Origin: Takakia lepidozioides
Lineage: Eukaryota > Streptophyta > Takakiopsida > Takakiales > Takakiaceae
Direction of reading: 5' to 3'
DNA: 64,000 nucleotides
NCBI GenBank assembly: GCA_030704615.1
Contig: CM060732.1
Span: 71,155,053-71,219,052 of the forward strand
This document shows positions 1-11,556 of the stretch, in pieces (the first letter of the stretch is position 1; each line of letters starts with the position of its first letter). The position numbers and the translations under genes were made by a program. Under the pieces are notes generated by a model. It saw only the letters and a list, made by a program, of their open reading frames with translations. It did no database searches and was not told the DNA's origin.

Positions 1-284
1 AGTGCACAGTTTCCGTATCAACGCTTCTTGCACTAGTATCCTGAATTGGCTCAAAAACGTTGAGGGAACCGATGAACGTGCCGAAGCTTGCACCGATTTC
101 TAGGAGAGAAGTTAAGTATGTCGCAGGTAGAAAGGGAATTGCGATGACCCTTGGTTTCCACATTACTCCTTGTTTGTGGCCGCAGTCATAGGTCCAAGGA
201 AAAAGAAAAACCTTCGCAGCAGACGTCTGGGTATTGAACTGTAGCGCCATCTCTGCTTCCACTGGACAACAAAAAAGAACCAGG
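1..284. other. No recognised feature
   Basis: I find no gene, repeat family or RNA in this opening stretch. Short open frames here have no recognisable protein content. Confidence 0.4.
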
Positions 285-294
285 TATAATAATA

Positions 295-339
<45 letters not shown>

Positions 340-360
340 TAAAAAAAAAAAAAAAAAAAA
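285..360. repeat. ATT trinucleotide microsatellite followed by A-tract
   Basis: About 17 ATT/TTA units run directly into an A20 tract. The A-tract could be the tail of an inserted retroposon, since similar A-tracts recur at about 833-852 and 950-961 among the palindromes described next. Confidence 0.9.
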
Positions 361-402
361 ACTACTCTGCATTGCAGAATTAGCACCGTCCGGGGTCGCA
401 AA

Positions 403-1084
403 GTGCGATGCCCGGACGTCGCAATTTAAGGGGGTACATTTGAATTTCAAAACTTGTTGACCATTGACTCCGGTTCTGTCTAATGGCGATATGTTCATTG
501 TTCTACATATATCATGAATGCATACTTGAACCTAGGACCTCCACGTTATAAAATTTCTAAGATACTACAGACTAACCAACACACCGATGCTACATCTATG
601 TATCACAAAAACAATATATATATATAACCCCAACCCCAACCCAGCGTCGTCGCGTTGTTGCACCCCCCACCACCAGGCGCCCCAAGCGACGTCTTTGTGA
701 TGACCTAAGCTAACTACAATACCATTGCGACCCCATGTGGCGACGCCGTTGCGACCTGACGTCGCAGCGTTGGCCGTCCCAGCGCGGGACGCCCCCAACG
801 ACGTTTTTGTGAAGTTGAGGGCCGCAAAGCCGAAAAAAAAAAAAAAAAAAAACTCTCATTGTGGTGATGCTGTTGCGACGCCTTGGCGTCGCAAAGGTGC
901 TAGGGCACCCTTAGTGACGCTTTTGCGACGCCGAGGCATCGCAACGTCCAAAAAAAAAAAACTGGCGTTGCAAGCAAAAAATCCGTCACAACAAGGGCTC
1001 TTTTTCCCCCTTCATGCCACCTTGCGACGGCTGGGCGTCACAATGGTGTCGGCAGCGAGGGATTGCGACGCCGAGGCGTCGCAA
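403..1084. repeat. Cluster of 22-bp GC-rich palindromes with interspersed A-tracts
   Basis: The arms TTGCGACGCC and GGCGTCGCAA, separated by two bases, occur at 873-894 (perfect), 923-944 (one arm change), 1022-1043 (diverged) and 1063-1084 (perfect). Related halves lie at 403-424 and 725-766. Runs of 10-20 A separate several copies. This is direct sequence observation. No coding potential is supported: the long plus-strand open frame across it is poly-lysine from the A-tracts. A fragment of the same motif recurs near 6609. Origin is unknown; a transposon-borne subterminal repeat or successive small insertions are possible. Confidence 0.75.
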
Positions 1085-1214
1085 AAAAAGCGCCGCGCGG
1101 GGCGTGGGGGCGCCGCTAGCATCGCAAACCCCCCCCCCCTTTGCTGTAGTGAGAGAAAACAGAGGCGGCTCTGCGCAACGCTCAAGAGCAGCCCAACGCT
1201 CTCACTCCGCGTTA

Positions 1215-1580
1215 GCTGTCCATGGAGGGAAATCAAAGTGGATTATCAAAAACATCTCCATCTCCAATGGATCTGGAGACTCCATCTTGGGCAAAGGTCT
1301 AGGCCCATCGCTCGATATACAATCCCCGTTTGTCAGACGAAGGAATGTGGGAAGACTCCATCCCCCAGGAGGTCGCCGGACAGCCTGTGTTGGCCCTGGA
1401 TAAGGAGAAGCTTAAATGTCAGGCGCAAAAACTCTCTCAAAGGGGGATTCTACTCTATTTCCCGGGCAAACTCAGATCTAGGAAATGGGTTCGCGGATGG
1501 ATAGCCGGGCACCTTGGCGCTGAAGGAGGACTTGCTCATCACTTTTGCTTGCCCATGGGCAGAGGTTTACCGCAACTCGG
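1215..1580 (+). pseudogene. Possible LINE ORF1 (DUF4283-like) fragment
   Basis: Two overlapping plus-strand frames encode a stretch around ALDKEKLKCQAQKLSQ, followed by basic residues and a Trp-Ile pair (WVRGWIAGHL). This pattern is similar to the N-terminal DUF4283 region of plant L1-type LINE ORF1 proteins. The frame is shifted near 1330 and the segment is cut off at about 1580, where LTR-like sequence begins. The resemblance is weak. It could also be a chance open frame. Confidence 0.3.
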
Positions 1581-1738
1581 TGTGCGGGGCTCCACCTAGT
1601 GCGCGCCTCCGCCTCCTTGAATGTATTGGGCACTCAAGGGTGCTTCAGCCCCCGTACCTATTGTTGCCACTGCCCCCACCACAGGGGCAGCCCCTCTTGT
1701 GTCCCGACCCCCTGCCCTCAAGGCAAGGGGCCGCGACA
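1580..1738 (-). repeat. LTR fragment of the same family as 14265-15009
   Basis: About 155 bp match 14852-15009 in the same orientation, including the shared stretches GGGCTCCACCTAG and CACTCAAGGGTGC. It ends in GCGACA like the full LTR. The bases to its right, read on the minus strand, are purine-rich (GGTAGGGGTG), as expected of a polypurine tract before a 3' LTR. It may be the truncated 3' LTR of the minus-strand element whose 5' LTR lies at 14265-15009, or an independent fragment. Confidence 0.7.
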
Positions 1739-4700
1739 CACACCCCTACCAATAGGGAGTCGATGTCCTCATCGACTTGTCCATTTTGTAGAAACTGACA
1801 TCCAAGTTGTGGCGTCCCACATCAAGGAGTTTGTTTCCGTACCATGGCGTTACATGGCAAAGAACCAAACCCCCACTTGACTCTACTCTCCACTAGCTAG
1901 TTTGGCCGACTTCCTCCAAGTCGTGGCCAAGGGTGGAGCCTATCAAGCTCCACCCAGTGCACTCTTCTTGGCCCACTTCAAGGCCAAGGAACGATCCTCT
2001 CCGAGGATCGAATCGCCTTACTGCAACAACATTGCTTGCGACCGCTCATGATGCCACTTTTGGCATCACCTTGAGCAAGAGTTCACCTTGAACCCTTTTT
2101 TACTAGGACGATAACCTTGAACCAACCGCGTGCCCCAATCACTGCAATTGGGTCCGCCTTGGAATGTTGGCATGAGGTACAGGAACACGCCGAAGCCGCA
2201 CTATGACTTCGTCCCGAGGTTATACGATTATAGTACGTGAATGGAAGCACGTAGCTTCTGCGTTAGTCCGCACTACAAGACAACCCCCTCGGTAGCACAG
2301 TTATAGTTAGCGCACGCGCCAGGTGCGCACTAGCACGTGAACTCCCAAAGAAGACGCAAGTTTCCTTGTCCCTTGGATGGGAGTCACCTGATTTTGACAC
2401 TGCGCAAACACACGATTAATCCAATTTACCTCTCCCACTTTTGTAAGCTAGCATGTATTCTACACACTAGCCAACCATACCATGCATCACCATTCCAAAC
2501 AAAATAGGCAGCACAACATTTGGGAACCATTTCATTTATAAACAAAATTTGTGCAACACCAGTTTTGCAATCGGATTCCTAAGCTAGCTAAGCCGGATTA
2601 AGCATGCATTTCCTCTCCCATGATCTAAGGTTGATGTCTCCATCAACGCTTCTCCCGCCTTTGAGGTCGCCCTTTGAAAGCTGCAACCGCCTCAGATGCG
2701 TTTATCATTTCTGAGGCACGCACCCAAGTTGCCTCCACTACAAATGAAACCGAGTGGTCTCTACACATAGCTGGTTGCACCGGGCTTGTGGTTGTGACTT
2801 GACATTGCTGAACGATTGTCTCTTGCGGCTATGGGACATCATACATACAAACGGGCCATAGATGGATCACCCTCAGTAAAATCAGCTCCTTTGAAGAGGG
2901 AGGTTCGAGGACTAGAAGAAAACAGAATTCAAAGAGACCTGGATCATAACCTGTAAATTTCTCCCACTGTACGAAACTAAGGATGTGGTTGTAGGTGTAT
3001 ATACTTGATGCACAACACTTTGAGGAGGCGCCAGTGGCAAGACTGAGGTTGCCTCAGCGAGTTCCGTATGGATTCCACTCCACCTTCATTCCCGTTTGAT
3101 GAGGGTCCAGACGATTGTATATCTAATGCATGACCGATTGTACGACATAACAGTTTCAAATTTCCCCAATTGCACCTGTCCTGATTTTGTTGGCATGCTT
3201 ATAACAAGTTTGGGAAAGATAGGAAAATTTATACCCTGCAAGAATCTGTATTTTATCTTCTTGAACAGAATGGTTTGTGATCCCAGACGCGACATCTTCA
3301 TTCACCAGGCCACCATGAGTTTCAACGAGGTGAATACACTTATGCAGCGGGATAGGAGCACATAGCATCCTCTTCACTTTGGTCATCTGCAATTTCCACT
3401 ACTGGATTTCACAAGAATTGAAACTTAAACTTGATGTCCCTTCGTATATTTGCCAATGCAGCCTCCAATTATGTTGTGCAATGTGTGCCATTTCTTTCTT
3501 GTGTGTAGTCGTTCGAAAATAGATGGAATGGATGCAAATGCTTTCACAAGTCATTAATTTTTGGTGTTTTGGATGAATGAATGCCACGGCTATAGGCCCC
3601 TCGGCTATAGGTGCTAAACGTGGTGCTGCTGAAATGAGTTTGCAGGTGGTGCCTGATGTGGCCATTGATGAGTCAGGCACAATTGAGGTGTAGCCTAACT
3701 CCCCAAGGCAAAGCCACACCAGTTTGCTGCAATAGTGAACATAAACTTGGCAGTGAGAGGAGACGAAGGATCGAAGCTCGGGAGTCGTGGCTAGAGCAGA
3801 GCACGGATCTTGGCTGGAGCAGAGCAATTCATTGGGAGAGCAAGCCTCTGGTGGTGCGTCTGTAAAACACAAATGAATCCTGGGAATTATAGGCCACATT
3901 GCCAGGGAGTATGTGAGGACTACATGAACATGTTCCGAACCCGTAGCTAACCTGGGAACAACTTTTAATGTCGAGAACGTTTTGGGTGTGAAAAATTAAA
4001 GAAATTCGTTCTTTGATCTAATTTAAATTACATAGAGTATGTTTGGCCATAAATTTGGCATACCAAGGCCGTTTGACCCAAAACTTGCGCAGGGACCTAC
4101 AGAAAGGGGAAATCTACCTACCTAGACAAAAAATCTATAGGTTTTTTGGACCTGACCAAAAATCTATAGAATTTTTCTAATATAAATTAGATCCTCCCCA
4201 CATCTATTTGAGGTCTATTGAAGAAGCTATTTCAAGTCAGGGATGATCACTTAGCTGTCTGTTTGTAACACATCTGTCACTTTTTTACATTAGTGTATGG
4301 CTAGAGAGGAAATGAAGAGTGTCGGGATGAGGGCATGCTGGGTTTAGGAATTGCTTTAGTCTCTCCTTCCCATAGCTTTCCACCCTCTCGGTAGGCCAAA
4401 ACCTTTCCATAGGTGGAGGCAAGAGTCAGTCCGGGTTTTTGGGCTGGGGTATTCTGCACGAGCAGCACTACAAATGGATTTTGGTGTGGGGGTGTTGATG
4501 TTTTGATTTCTTGTGTTTGGATCCCCGCCAACACATACATGCTTGACTATGCGCCATGTTGGTCTTGTGTGGGCACTTGCTTTCACAGGGATTAGGTTGG
4601 ATTTGATCACCGGTCAATCCTAGAGTATGCTGTCGGTGGTGAGGCTGGAGTGATGACCAGCAGACCACCAGTGTTTTCTTCTATGGTGAGACTGGTTGAT

Positions 4701-4800
4701 GACCAGCCAACCATAGGAGTTCTTGCGGGGATGCAGGTGCAGGTGCCCTGAGCCACTGGGATATGAACCTTAACTGCAACAAGTGCCCACCCTTTTCACT
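1739..4800. other. About 3 kb without recognised genes
   Basis: Many short frames on both strands show no recognisable family, including a 166-codon minus-strand frame at 3399-3899. By position this could be internal sequence of the outer minus-strand LTR element, or the 5' part of the inner element, but I see no pol motifs. The 5' LTR of the inner element was looked for here and not found. Confidence 0.4.
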
Positions 4801-4807
4801 ATAGAAT

Positions 4808-4820
4808 TAGTATTAGAGCC
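4808..4820 (+). other. Possible primer binding site (initiator tRNA-Met)
   Basis: TAGTATTAGAGCC differs from the usual TGGTATCAGAGCC by one G-to-A and one C-to-T change, both typical of deamination of methylated cytosine. It lies shortly upstream of the first gag-like frame of the inner element. No matching LTR end is visible to its left. Confidence 0.35.
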
Positions 4821-4855
4821 CTTATAGTGTCACGTGGGGGAGGTGCGGTTTGTGA

Positions 4856-6480
4856 GTGTCATCACGAGTTACCCAGGGTTTTGAGGGGAGTACGGCTACA
4901 GGCAGTAGCAGTGAGAGTGGGTTCACAAGACGAGGTGTTCGGTTCAGACAACCTTTACCTCCACCCTCAACTAGTGTAGAGTCTGACACAGACCCGGAGG
5001 CTTCATCAACAGGTGTGCAGTTTCTTTGTGCCATTGTTGTGGGACGACATTGAGGAGATGATGGAGCTACCAAGGGCCTCGTAGGTACTCTGGAGCTGTG
5101 GGCACAATCGAGCTAGATGACTTATCCGGAGTTCGACAGCTGGTGTATTTGCAGCAGATGCGCAATCCACAGCTGTTCACCCCCATCCGCGTGGAAGGGA
5201 CTGTTCCAACCTTTTGGAAGGCCCGCCTATGGACGATTACCACGAGTTCATGCGAGACATGAAGTAGAGATTGAGGAGTGGAGGATGTTTGGTCACCTGA
5301 CTACGTCTCCATTACTCGAGGCACGACGCGACCAGGCTGCATCATCACCATATCTCCCACTAGTAGTGGAACAGTAGTGTTGGTATTTCTTGCAGAATGG
5401 CTACTACTTCTCTCCACGACTACACACCATTTGCCTAGATTCAGCCCGGTGTTGGATTTCTTCCAGGAGTTTCGAGGACTCCAAGGCGTACGCACATAGA
5501 AGCTGCCAATTTGCAGACTTCCAGCGCACATCCAGTGACGAGCTTGCGAGAGGCCCGACACTCGTATGAGGCCTTGAAAGTGTGATCCAATGGGTTACTG
5601 AGCTCAGTAGTCCAGTTCGGTATGGAATTTTTTTACAGGAGCTCAGGAGAAGGTTGCGGGATGCAACCCTGTTACAAAGCGGCCCAACCCACATTAACAG
5701 ATGTGTTTTTTGCTGGCTGAGCGATTGAGCTCAACATTATGGAGGAGCGAGTTGTTTACCATTTGGATTGGCAGGACTTGCTTGCACAAGGCCGCAGCTG
5801 CCAGCCAAAGGCACAAGGGACTGCCAACCGCTGGTCATAGGGGGCAAGTTGCCCAACCCACATTCCATGGAGCTTACAGGGGACCTCAGGTGGCATAGAC
5901 CAGTAGCTTGTTTTGCAGCCAACAGCAACCAGGGGTGGTATTTTGACATTGGAGCATCACATGTCAAGAAAGATGTCCCAGAGATGGCAAAGGGCCGGCA
6001 CAAGCACAGCCTGCACAGTTGCAGTCATTTGGACATTGTGACAATATGGACATTGAGATGCCCAGTGTTTATGACTTGCACCCTGAGTTTCGGCGAGACT
6101 AGTTCCAAGGGAACAATGGTGGCCGAGGGCGAGGTGGAGTCCCTCAGAGAGGACGAGGTGTCAGGCACGAAGGCAGGACGAGGGTAGCACAGTATGGCCA
6201 AGGACGTTGAGGTCAGGGTGCATTGACCAGCCTGGCAACCGGCTTCAGCAACTAACCAAGGCTTGCTGCCATGGCCTCACCCTCAGGTGGTACCAGCTCC
6301 AAGACCTGAGGGACATGGGAGGCATGGGATTTATGTGTGGGGCAGCACTACCATTGTGCAGGTGGACTGCTGCAAGCTCCGTCACTCAGGAGGCCAAGCA
6401 CGATTTCCTTGAGCCCATGAGGTGGCAGAGGGTGGAGTTGGATCCCACAACGTGGGGAAGCAAGCCGTTAGGCTAGGTTG
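4856..6480 (+). pseudogene. Possible gag region of the methyltransferase-bearing element
   Basis: The stretch lies between the putative primer site and the protease, where gag is expected. Frames at 4856-5053 (Ser/Thr/Pro-rich), 5117-5377 and 5768-6187 are open. The last ends in a basic Gly/Arg-rich tract around GGRGRGGVPQRGRG in an adjacent frame, as in some nucleic-acid-binding Gag tails. I see no zinc knuckle and cannot align it to a known Gag, so the call rests mainly on position. Confidence 0.3.
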
Positions 6481-6766
6481 CCTCAATCATTCATCTTGGC
6501 GAGATAGTGTCTACTACATCCATGGCACCTAATTCTCGCCCACGGATACCGAGGCGGAGGTTATTGTGCACCGCTGGTGTCAGGCCCCAATGTTCTCGGC
6601 AACCATGATTGCGACGCCGTTACGCCGGGGGTAAACCATCTGTAGTGTTCAGACTAGCATCAACACTCTGGTGGAGGAGTGGGGAGGTCACTTCATCTTC
6701 GTGAGTTAGTGGAAGGTGTTGCAGAGTGATCCTCGGATTTGAGGGTCAGACTGCCACGGCTACGCC

Positions 6767-7200
6767 ATGGCAAGCTGCGCTGTCAGGTTGACGGAGCTGC
6801 CAGCTAAGCTTAAAGCCTTTGAGCGCGCCATGGTGACAGCTGAAGTTGTCTTGTTTAGACACCAGGATGACATTTTCTTTTTGAGTGGACCGGCAGGCAA
6901 GAGGTACCGGCCACTGCAGGTCTTGTTTGGACTCGGGAGCTCAGCCACGGATGTTGGGCAGAGCTGCTATTGCAGGTTTGGGCCTCATGGAGGCGGATAT
7001 GAGCCTTGTCTTGTCCAGATACAGACTCTCTGGGAGATCAGAGCAGGCTCGGGGCATGACATACGGCATAGTTGGCCATTAGACTACAATCCGGATCATC
7101 TATAGATGGCTCAGTGATGCGAGCCAAGGCCATTGTGACCAACGCAGTCTCCTATGATGCCATCGTTGGTGGGGTAGTGTTGTACCCATGGGCTTCACCC
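6767..7200 (+). pseudogene. Retroelement aspartic protease
   Basis: In one frame PLQVL leads, after a frameshift, into LDSGAQPRMLGRAAIAGLGL. This has the DSG catalytic triad (GAC TCG GGA at 6930-6938) and the downstream Ala/Gly-Leu-Gly helix typical of pepsin-like retroelement proteases. A second conserved stretch further on (around ATVTNAVSYDAIVGG in the adjacent frame) resembles the C-terminal half. The domain sits just upstream of the methyltransferase. Frameshifts make it non-functional. Confidence 0.7.
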
Positions 7201-7619
7201 TGGATTTTTGGGAGAAGTCAGCATCCTACAGGCCTGGATGGTATTTCAGGGTGGTCGTCGTGTAAACTCCCTGTGATGGGAGTATTGCTGCTGCCCCAGC
7301 GGGGCAAGATGCAACCTAAAAGGCAGCCTTCACATCTGCAGTTATTTGGCCTGGAGAGTTTCTGGAGGCAATGCCCATAGCAGATGATATGCCACCTCCA
7401 GCAGAGCAGAATGACATGCATGGTACGGCGGAGTTGTCTCCATGGTTGCTCACACTCCATGGCGGGTACTAGGAAGAGTTGCAGCAGGCTGCTGATCGAC
7501 GGGTGTCAACAAGCCTGGGTAGAGGCCTTCGTCCGTCAGGAGAGTGCGGTGATTGCACCAGACCACCTTAGAGTTGTCGCGCATTGGACACCACACCTCT
7601 TAGGTGGCATGGCCCGGAT

Positions 7620-8580
7620 GAAGGCATATGCTTTCTGGACTTGTTTGGTGGGATCAGCACTAGATTGGCTGCAGTGCTGCAGGCAGGTGTACGAGTTTGA
7701 CGTTACCTGTATGTGGAGAGGGATGAGACTGCACACGCGTCTCACTGCGCCATTTTCTCAGTTGGTGCAGCAGTATCCTGATTTTGTTGTCATTGTCTGC
7801 GTTCGTGGATACCAACAAGCCTTTCCAGCAGACAACTCTTTGTTGGGGTGGGGCATGATTTGGAGCGGTTGGCCCTATTCACGTGGTAGTGGCAAGTTGG
7901 CCCTGCCAAGGGCATTCAACAGCCGAGCATGGCAATGGGTTACAAGACTCAAGGTTACGCCTGTTTTGGGAGATGTTGAGGGTCCTACGCTATTACACAA
8001 ACACAGCTTCAGCAGACAGACTCTCCAGCATATATCTTGGAGAATGTTCCATTGATGGTTATTCTCGGGCCAAGGTGATGGCCAGTGTGCATCAAGTGTG
8101 ATCTTGGCTTGGGTTAGCAGTGTTGTTGTGGTCACGGGCTCATCGCCCACGACTATGGTGGACCAACTTGATGCCATCTGCACTGCTCAAAGCGTGGCAT
8201 TTGATGGGGTGCAGCGGCCACCAAACCTGATGGTGGATACATTTTGGACATAGGGAGGCAGTCTCAGCGTGTGAGACATGATGACCGATCACCTTTGGTG
8301 TGGTCAATAAGGTGGGTCACCACGAGCCGCATTGCCTACACTGCTCAGCTTTCCAGGATCTCATACTTTCCTCCGGGATGGTGGACCTGGCCTCTTGTGG
8401 GATAGCCAGTTGCACCTTATTAGTGGAGCCCAATGCTGACGAGCGCAAGCGGGCGATGGGTTTTAACACTGTACCATGGCGGTGCCATCTCTTTCCGAGG
8501 CTCACGCACGTCGTCAGGTGTTGGGGCAAGTAATGATCTCAATTGCTTGACCTAGATTATCAGCTTGGCTATGGCTGAGC
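7620..8580 (+). pseudogene. Retrotransposon-borne C5 cytosine DNA methyltransferase, decayed
   Basis: Conserved C5-methyltransferase motifs appear in order on the plus strand: motif I LDLFGGI (7635-7655, cofactor binding); motif II around YVERDE (about 7704-7725); motif IV SWPCQGHS with the catalytic Cys codon at 7904-7906, followed by GLQDSR and RLFWEMLR; motif VI YILENVP with the catalytic Glu (ENVP at 8040-8051); motif VIII RAHRPRLWWTN (8135-8167); motif IX around NADERKRAMGF (about 8428-8466); motif X RQVLGQ (8511-8528). A target-recognition region would lie between VIII and IX. Length, about 315 codons, suits a bare catalytic domain. The motifs fall in different frames with several stops, so it is dead. 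It lies between protease and reverse transcriptase of a Ty3/gypsy element. Retrotransposon-encoded cytosine methyltransferases have been reported, as I recall, from dinoflagellates and the charophyte Klebsormidium. An unrelated host gene fragment is less likely given the position. Confidence 0.85.
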
Positions 8581-8889
8581 AGTGCAGAGTACGGAGTACA
8601 CTTCCCTTGATGTTCTCTCTGCCTACCGATATGGTACAGGCAGGGAGTGTGGGCGAATAGGTGAGGACCACAAGGTGCAGGCCGCATCCATGGCACACGT
8701 GGGAGGTTCTCGAGGTTCAGAGGGAATTGGCAGCCAAGGCTGCGGTGATGGATGAGGTTTGGGGATTTTCTCGGGTTTGAGGAGGTCCTCAAGGATGGGA
8801 TGATGGGGCAGGATGAGACATTGTCACTGACAGAGCAAGCAGTGGTCACTGCTCAAGAGGTTGCAGCATAGCACCCTACGGGACGCGTC

Positions 8890-9820
8890 TTCTACCTCTA
8901 AGCCTACTCTGACTCAATGTTACAGTTATGGAGGACCTGGGAGCCTGATGTTGGACCTATAGTAACCGGAGGAGAGAGACGACGTATACAGCGGTTCTTG
9001 AGGGCTTACATGAACTGCTTTGCCTTCAGTTTGAAGACTTGGGAGCACTGAAGGGTCAAGAGATTCGCATTGAATTGGCTACTGACAGCCAATCTGTCGG
9101 AGACCCTATAGATACACTGACATGGAGAGGTCTTGATTCAAATAGGACTCAGGACCTCTGGGAGGCTGGTTTGGTGGAGCTATCTGGTGGAGATATGCTG
9201 CTCAGCCACAGTGATGCCACCCAGAAGGATGTCTATGGCAATTGGACGGAGAGACGTATGTGCGGTGATTACCGGCCTGTAAATCGTCAGACCAAGTCCA
9301 ATAGGTATGCCATGCCAACACCAGAGGAGATCTTTGATGCCATTGGGCATGCCAAGGTCTTTAGCACTTTGGATTTACGTATCGATATCACCGTTGCCGA
9401 TCAAGGAGGCGGATAAGCAAAGACGACATTCTGGGGATCAATGAGCATGGGAAGGATTGCCATACCAGTGGCGGTTCTTACCATTTGGGCTTAAGAACCT
9501 CCTGCAGAGTTTCAGAGAGTCATGGACAGGATTCTAGCAGGGGTGGATTTTGCTCGGTGCTATAAGATGACATCATCATCTTTAGTGCTTACGGTGGAGG
9601 AGCATGAGAGACCCCTTCAGGTGGTATTTGAGCGCTTGAGGGCGCACGGATTGAAGTTACATATCCGGGGAAGTGTAAGTTTTTCCATAACCAGATTGAG
9701 TATCTGGGTCACATGATATATCCTGGAGGATTTGGGGATAACGCAGACTAAGGTAGAGGCCATTGCAACAATCCACGCCCCACGGATGTAGCCAGAGTTC
9801 GAGCTTTCATGGGTTGGCAA
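8890..9820 (+). pseudogene. Ty3/gypsy reverse transcriptase
   Basis: The frame at 9039-9416 contains RRMCGDYRPVNRQTKSNRY, then MPTPEEIFDAIGHAKVFSTLDL, the classic Ty3/gypsy RT start with the first catalytic Asp in TLDL. The block around FARCY is followed, after a one-base shift, by DDIIIFS, the YxDD catalytic box (about 9556-9580). Next come EHERPLQVVFERLRAHGLKL and IEYLGHMIYPGG in shifted frames. Several frameshifts and stops show that it is inactive. Confidence 0.9.
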
Positions 9821-9959
9821 CTATTATAGACGCGGGATTTAGTGCCATTGCAAAGCTCTAACCAAGCTGACCAAGTGACACGGAGGGGCAAGTGAAATAT
9901 GAGCAAGAACGAGCTTTCCAGAGCTCAGGCGAGTTTGACCTCGCGCCCATCTTGAGACG

Positions 9960-10330
9960 ACCTATCAGGGGGCGCTTTTCAGCTTCATACCTATTGGAGC
10001 ATGCTGGGGCTTGGAGCGGTGCTCACACCGGGGATGATGAGGGAAGATAGTTCATAGTGGCTTATACTAGCCGCTCGAACAACGCTGCATAGGCTAATAT
10101 ATCTCATATGAGAGAGTGTGCTTACTGCAGTGTGGGCCGTGGCACAACTCAGTGCTATCTATACGGCAATCTCTTCACCCTTGTTCACGGATCACCAACC
10201 ACTCAAGTGGTTGATGAGTCAGACAAGCTTATGGGGAAGCTGTGCACGGTGGGCACTCATCCTTCAAGAGTATGATTTTTCAGGTTGTGCATACGACCGG
10301 TTTTGGTCAATCGGGATGCGGATGGGTTGA
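9960..10330 (+). pseudogene. Ty3/gypsy RNase H
   Basis: Downstream of RT, mixed frames encode blocks typical of the gypsy RNase H: AVWAVAQ with an adjacent YTAISSPLFTDHQPLKWLMS, then ARWALILQEYDF and, in a shifted frame, VNRDADGLS. The TDHQPL Asp is a catalytic position of the family. Frames change several times. Confidence 0.85.
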
Positions 10331-10679
10331 GTCCGCAATCTATCACGAGCCAGCAGGATGACACTGGAGCTCGGTGGCATGGTGAGACGACGAGGAGCAT
10401 GGTGCCCGGATGGCATGGCATTTACATTTTGTTATCTTTGCAGCGGAAGGCCAGGTTGGACTACAACAGGGATGACTGTAGACCGAGTTTCCTGAGGACC
10501 CTGAGGCCAGCAATGAACAAGGTGGCGCCAAAGATATACATGAGGATTCAGCTGTGTTGGACTATCTCCGCGGAGACACGACAGCCACTGTGATTGCCAA
10601 GGGAGAGATCGGATCCTACAACGAGCCAGAGGTTCAAGTGGGAGGGAACACACTTGCTCCAAGTGTGGGAGGATGGTCG

Positions 10680-11450
10680 AGTGAGGATTGTGCCTCACGC
10701 CAACACAGCGGGCACGGTTAGTGCGACATGCCATGAGGGTAGTTGGGGCATTCTGGGTGCGACGCACTTATAGTCTACTGCACAATGGGCAGTATTGGTG
10801 GCGTGGTATGCACACAAGTTGCAACAATTTGTGGCTAGGTGCATGGTGTGACAGGGTGCGTGTTTCATTCAACGCCCCTACACCACAATTGCACCCTCTT
10901 CCGATTATGGGATTGGGCTACAGGTGGAGTCTAGACTTTGGCATGGAAGGCCGTTGCCACTGACCATACGCCACAAAAAATACGTGTTGGTGATGGTGGA
11001 GCACTTCTCCAAGTGAATCGAATTGGTTCCATTGGCCTGATAGGCTAGTAAGGGGGTTGCGTATGCATTCTTGGATCGTGTACTTAGCCGATCCGGTGCT
11101 CCACCTGAGGTACTCACGGACCAAGGAGAGAGTTCTTGGGGGAGTTCAGGCATTGTGTGACAAAGCCTTGATAGACCACCGCACTACTTCTCGGGATCAT
11201 CTTGAGGCCGATGGCTTGGCAGAGAGGGTTTGTTCAGACAGTGAAGAGGGGTTTGCGCAAATATGGCTTGCCGAAGGGACACCTAGGAGATTGGGACGTC
11301 AGTTATCCCTGGTTAACCATGGGCTACAGGTTTAGCAAGCCAAGCATCACTTGCCTCGTTCTCACCCTTATTTCCTTCTCTTTGGCCGAGAGCCAGACTT
11401 GCCTACATCTATTCGCAGGAGGCTGCAATAGTCCTCAATCTTGACGATCC
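10680..11450 (+). pseudogene. Ty3/gypsy integrase (zinc-binding and DDE core)
   Basis: The N-terminal zinc-binding part is seen as TYSLLHNGQYWWRGMHT followed by a Cys-x-Val-x-Cys-Asp pair near 10840. The core begins with RWSLDF (first Asp, about 10925), continues with KKYVLVMVEHFSKW, TDQG (second Asp, about 11115) and the LAERVVQTVKRGLRKY region, and ends with PYFLLFGREPDLPTSI (about 11360-11415) in shifted frames. Family knowledge: integrase inserts the cDNA copy into the host chromosome. Multiple stops and frameshifts make it inactive. Confidence 0.85.
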
Positions 11451-11556
11451 GGACGTGTGGGCACGTGCATGTGGTCAGCGCGCGGAGTGTTTAAGAAAGT
11501 CATGCCCATGGCTTTTGAGAACCTTTCCATTGCACACCACTTGATTACGTTGAGGT

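Noticed and set aside
725-1504. 259-codon plus-strand open frame
   Set aside because: Composition is driven by A-tracts (poly-Lys) and GC palindromes; no recognisable domain across its length.
3399-3899. 166-codon minus-strand protein
   Set aside because: No recognisable domain, no splice or promoter context, and composition typical of chance frames.
5930-6000. Copia-type protease active site (WYFDIGASHV)
   Set aside because: A short match in a region otherwise belonging to a gypsy element; no other copia motif nearby.
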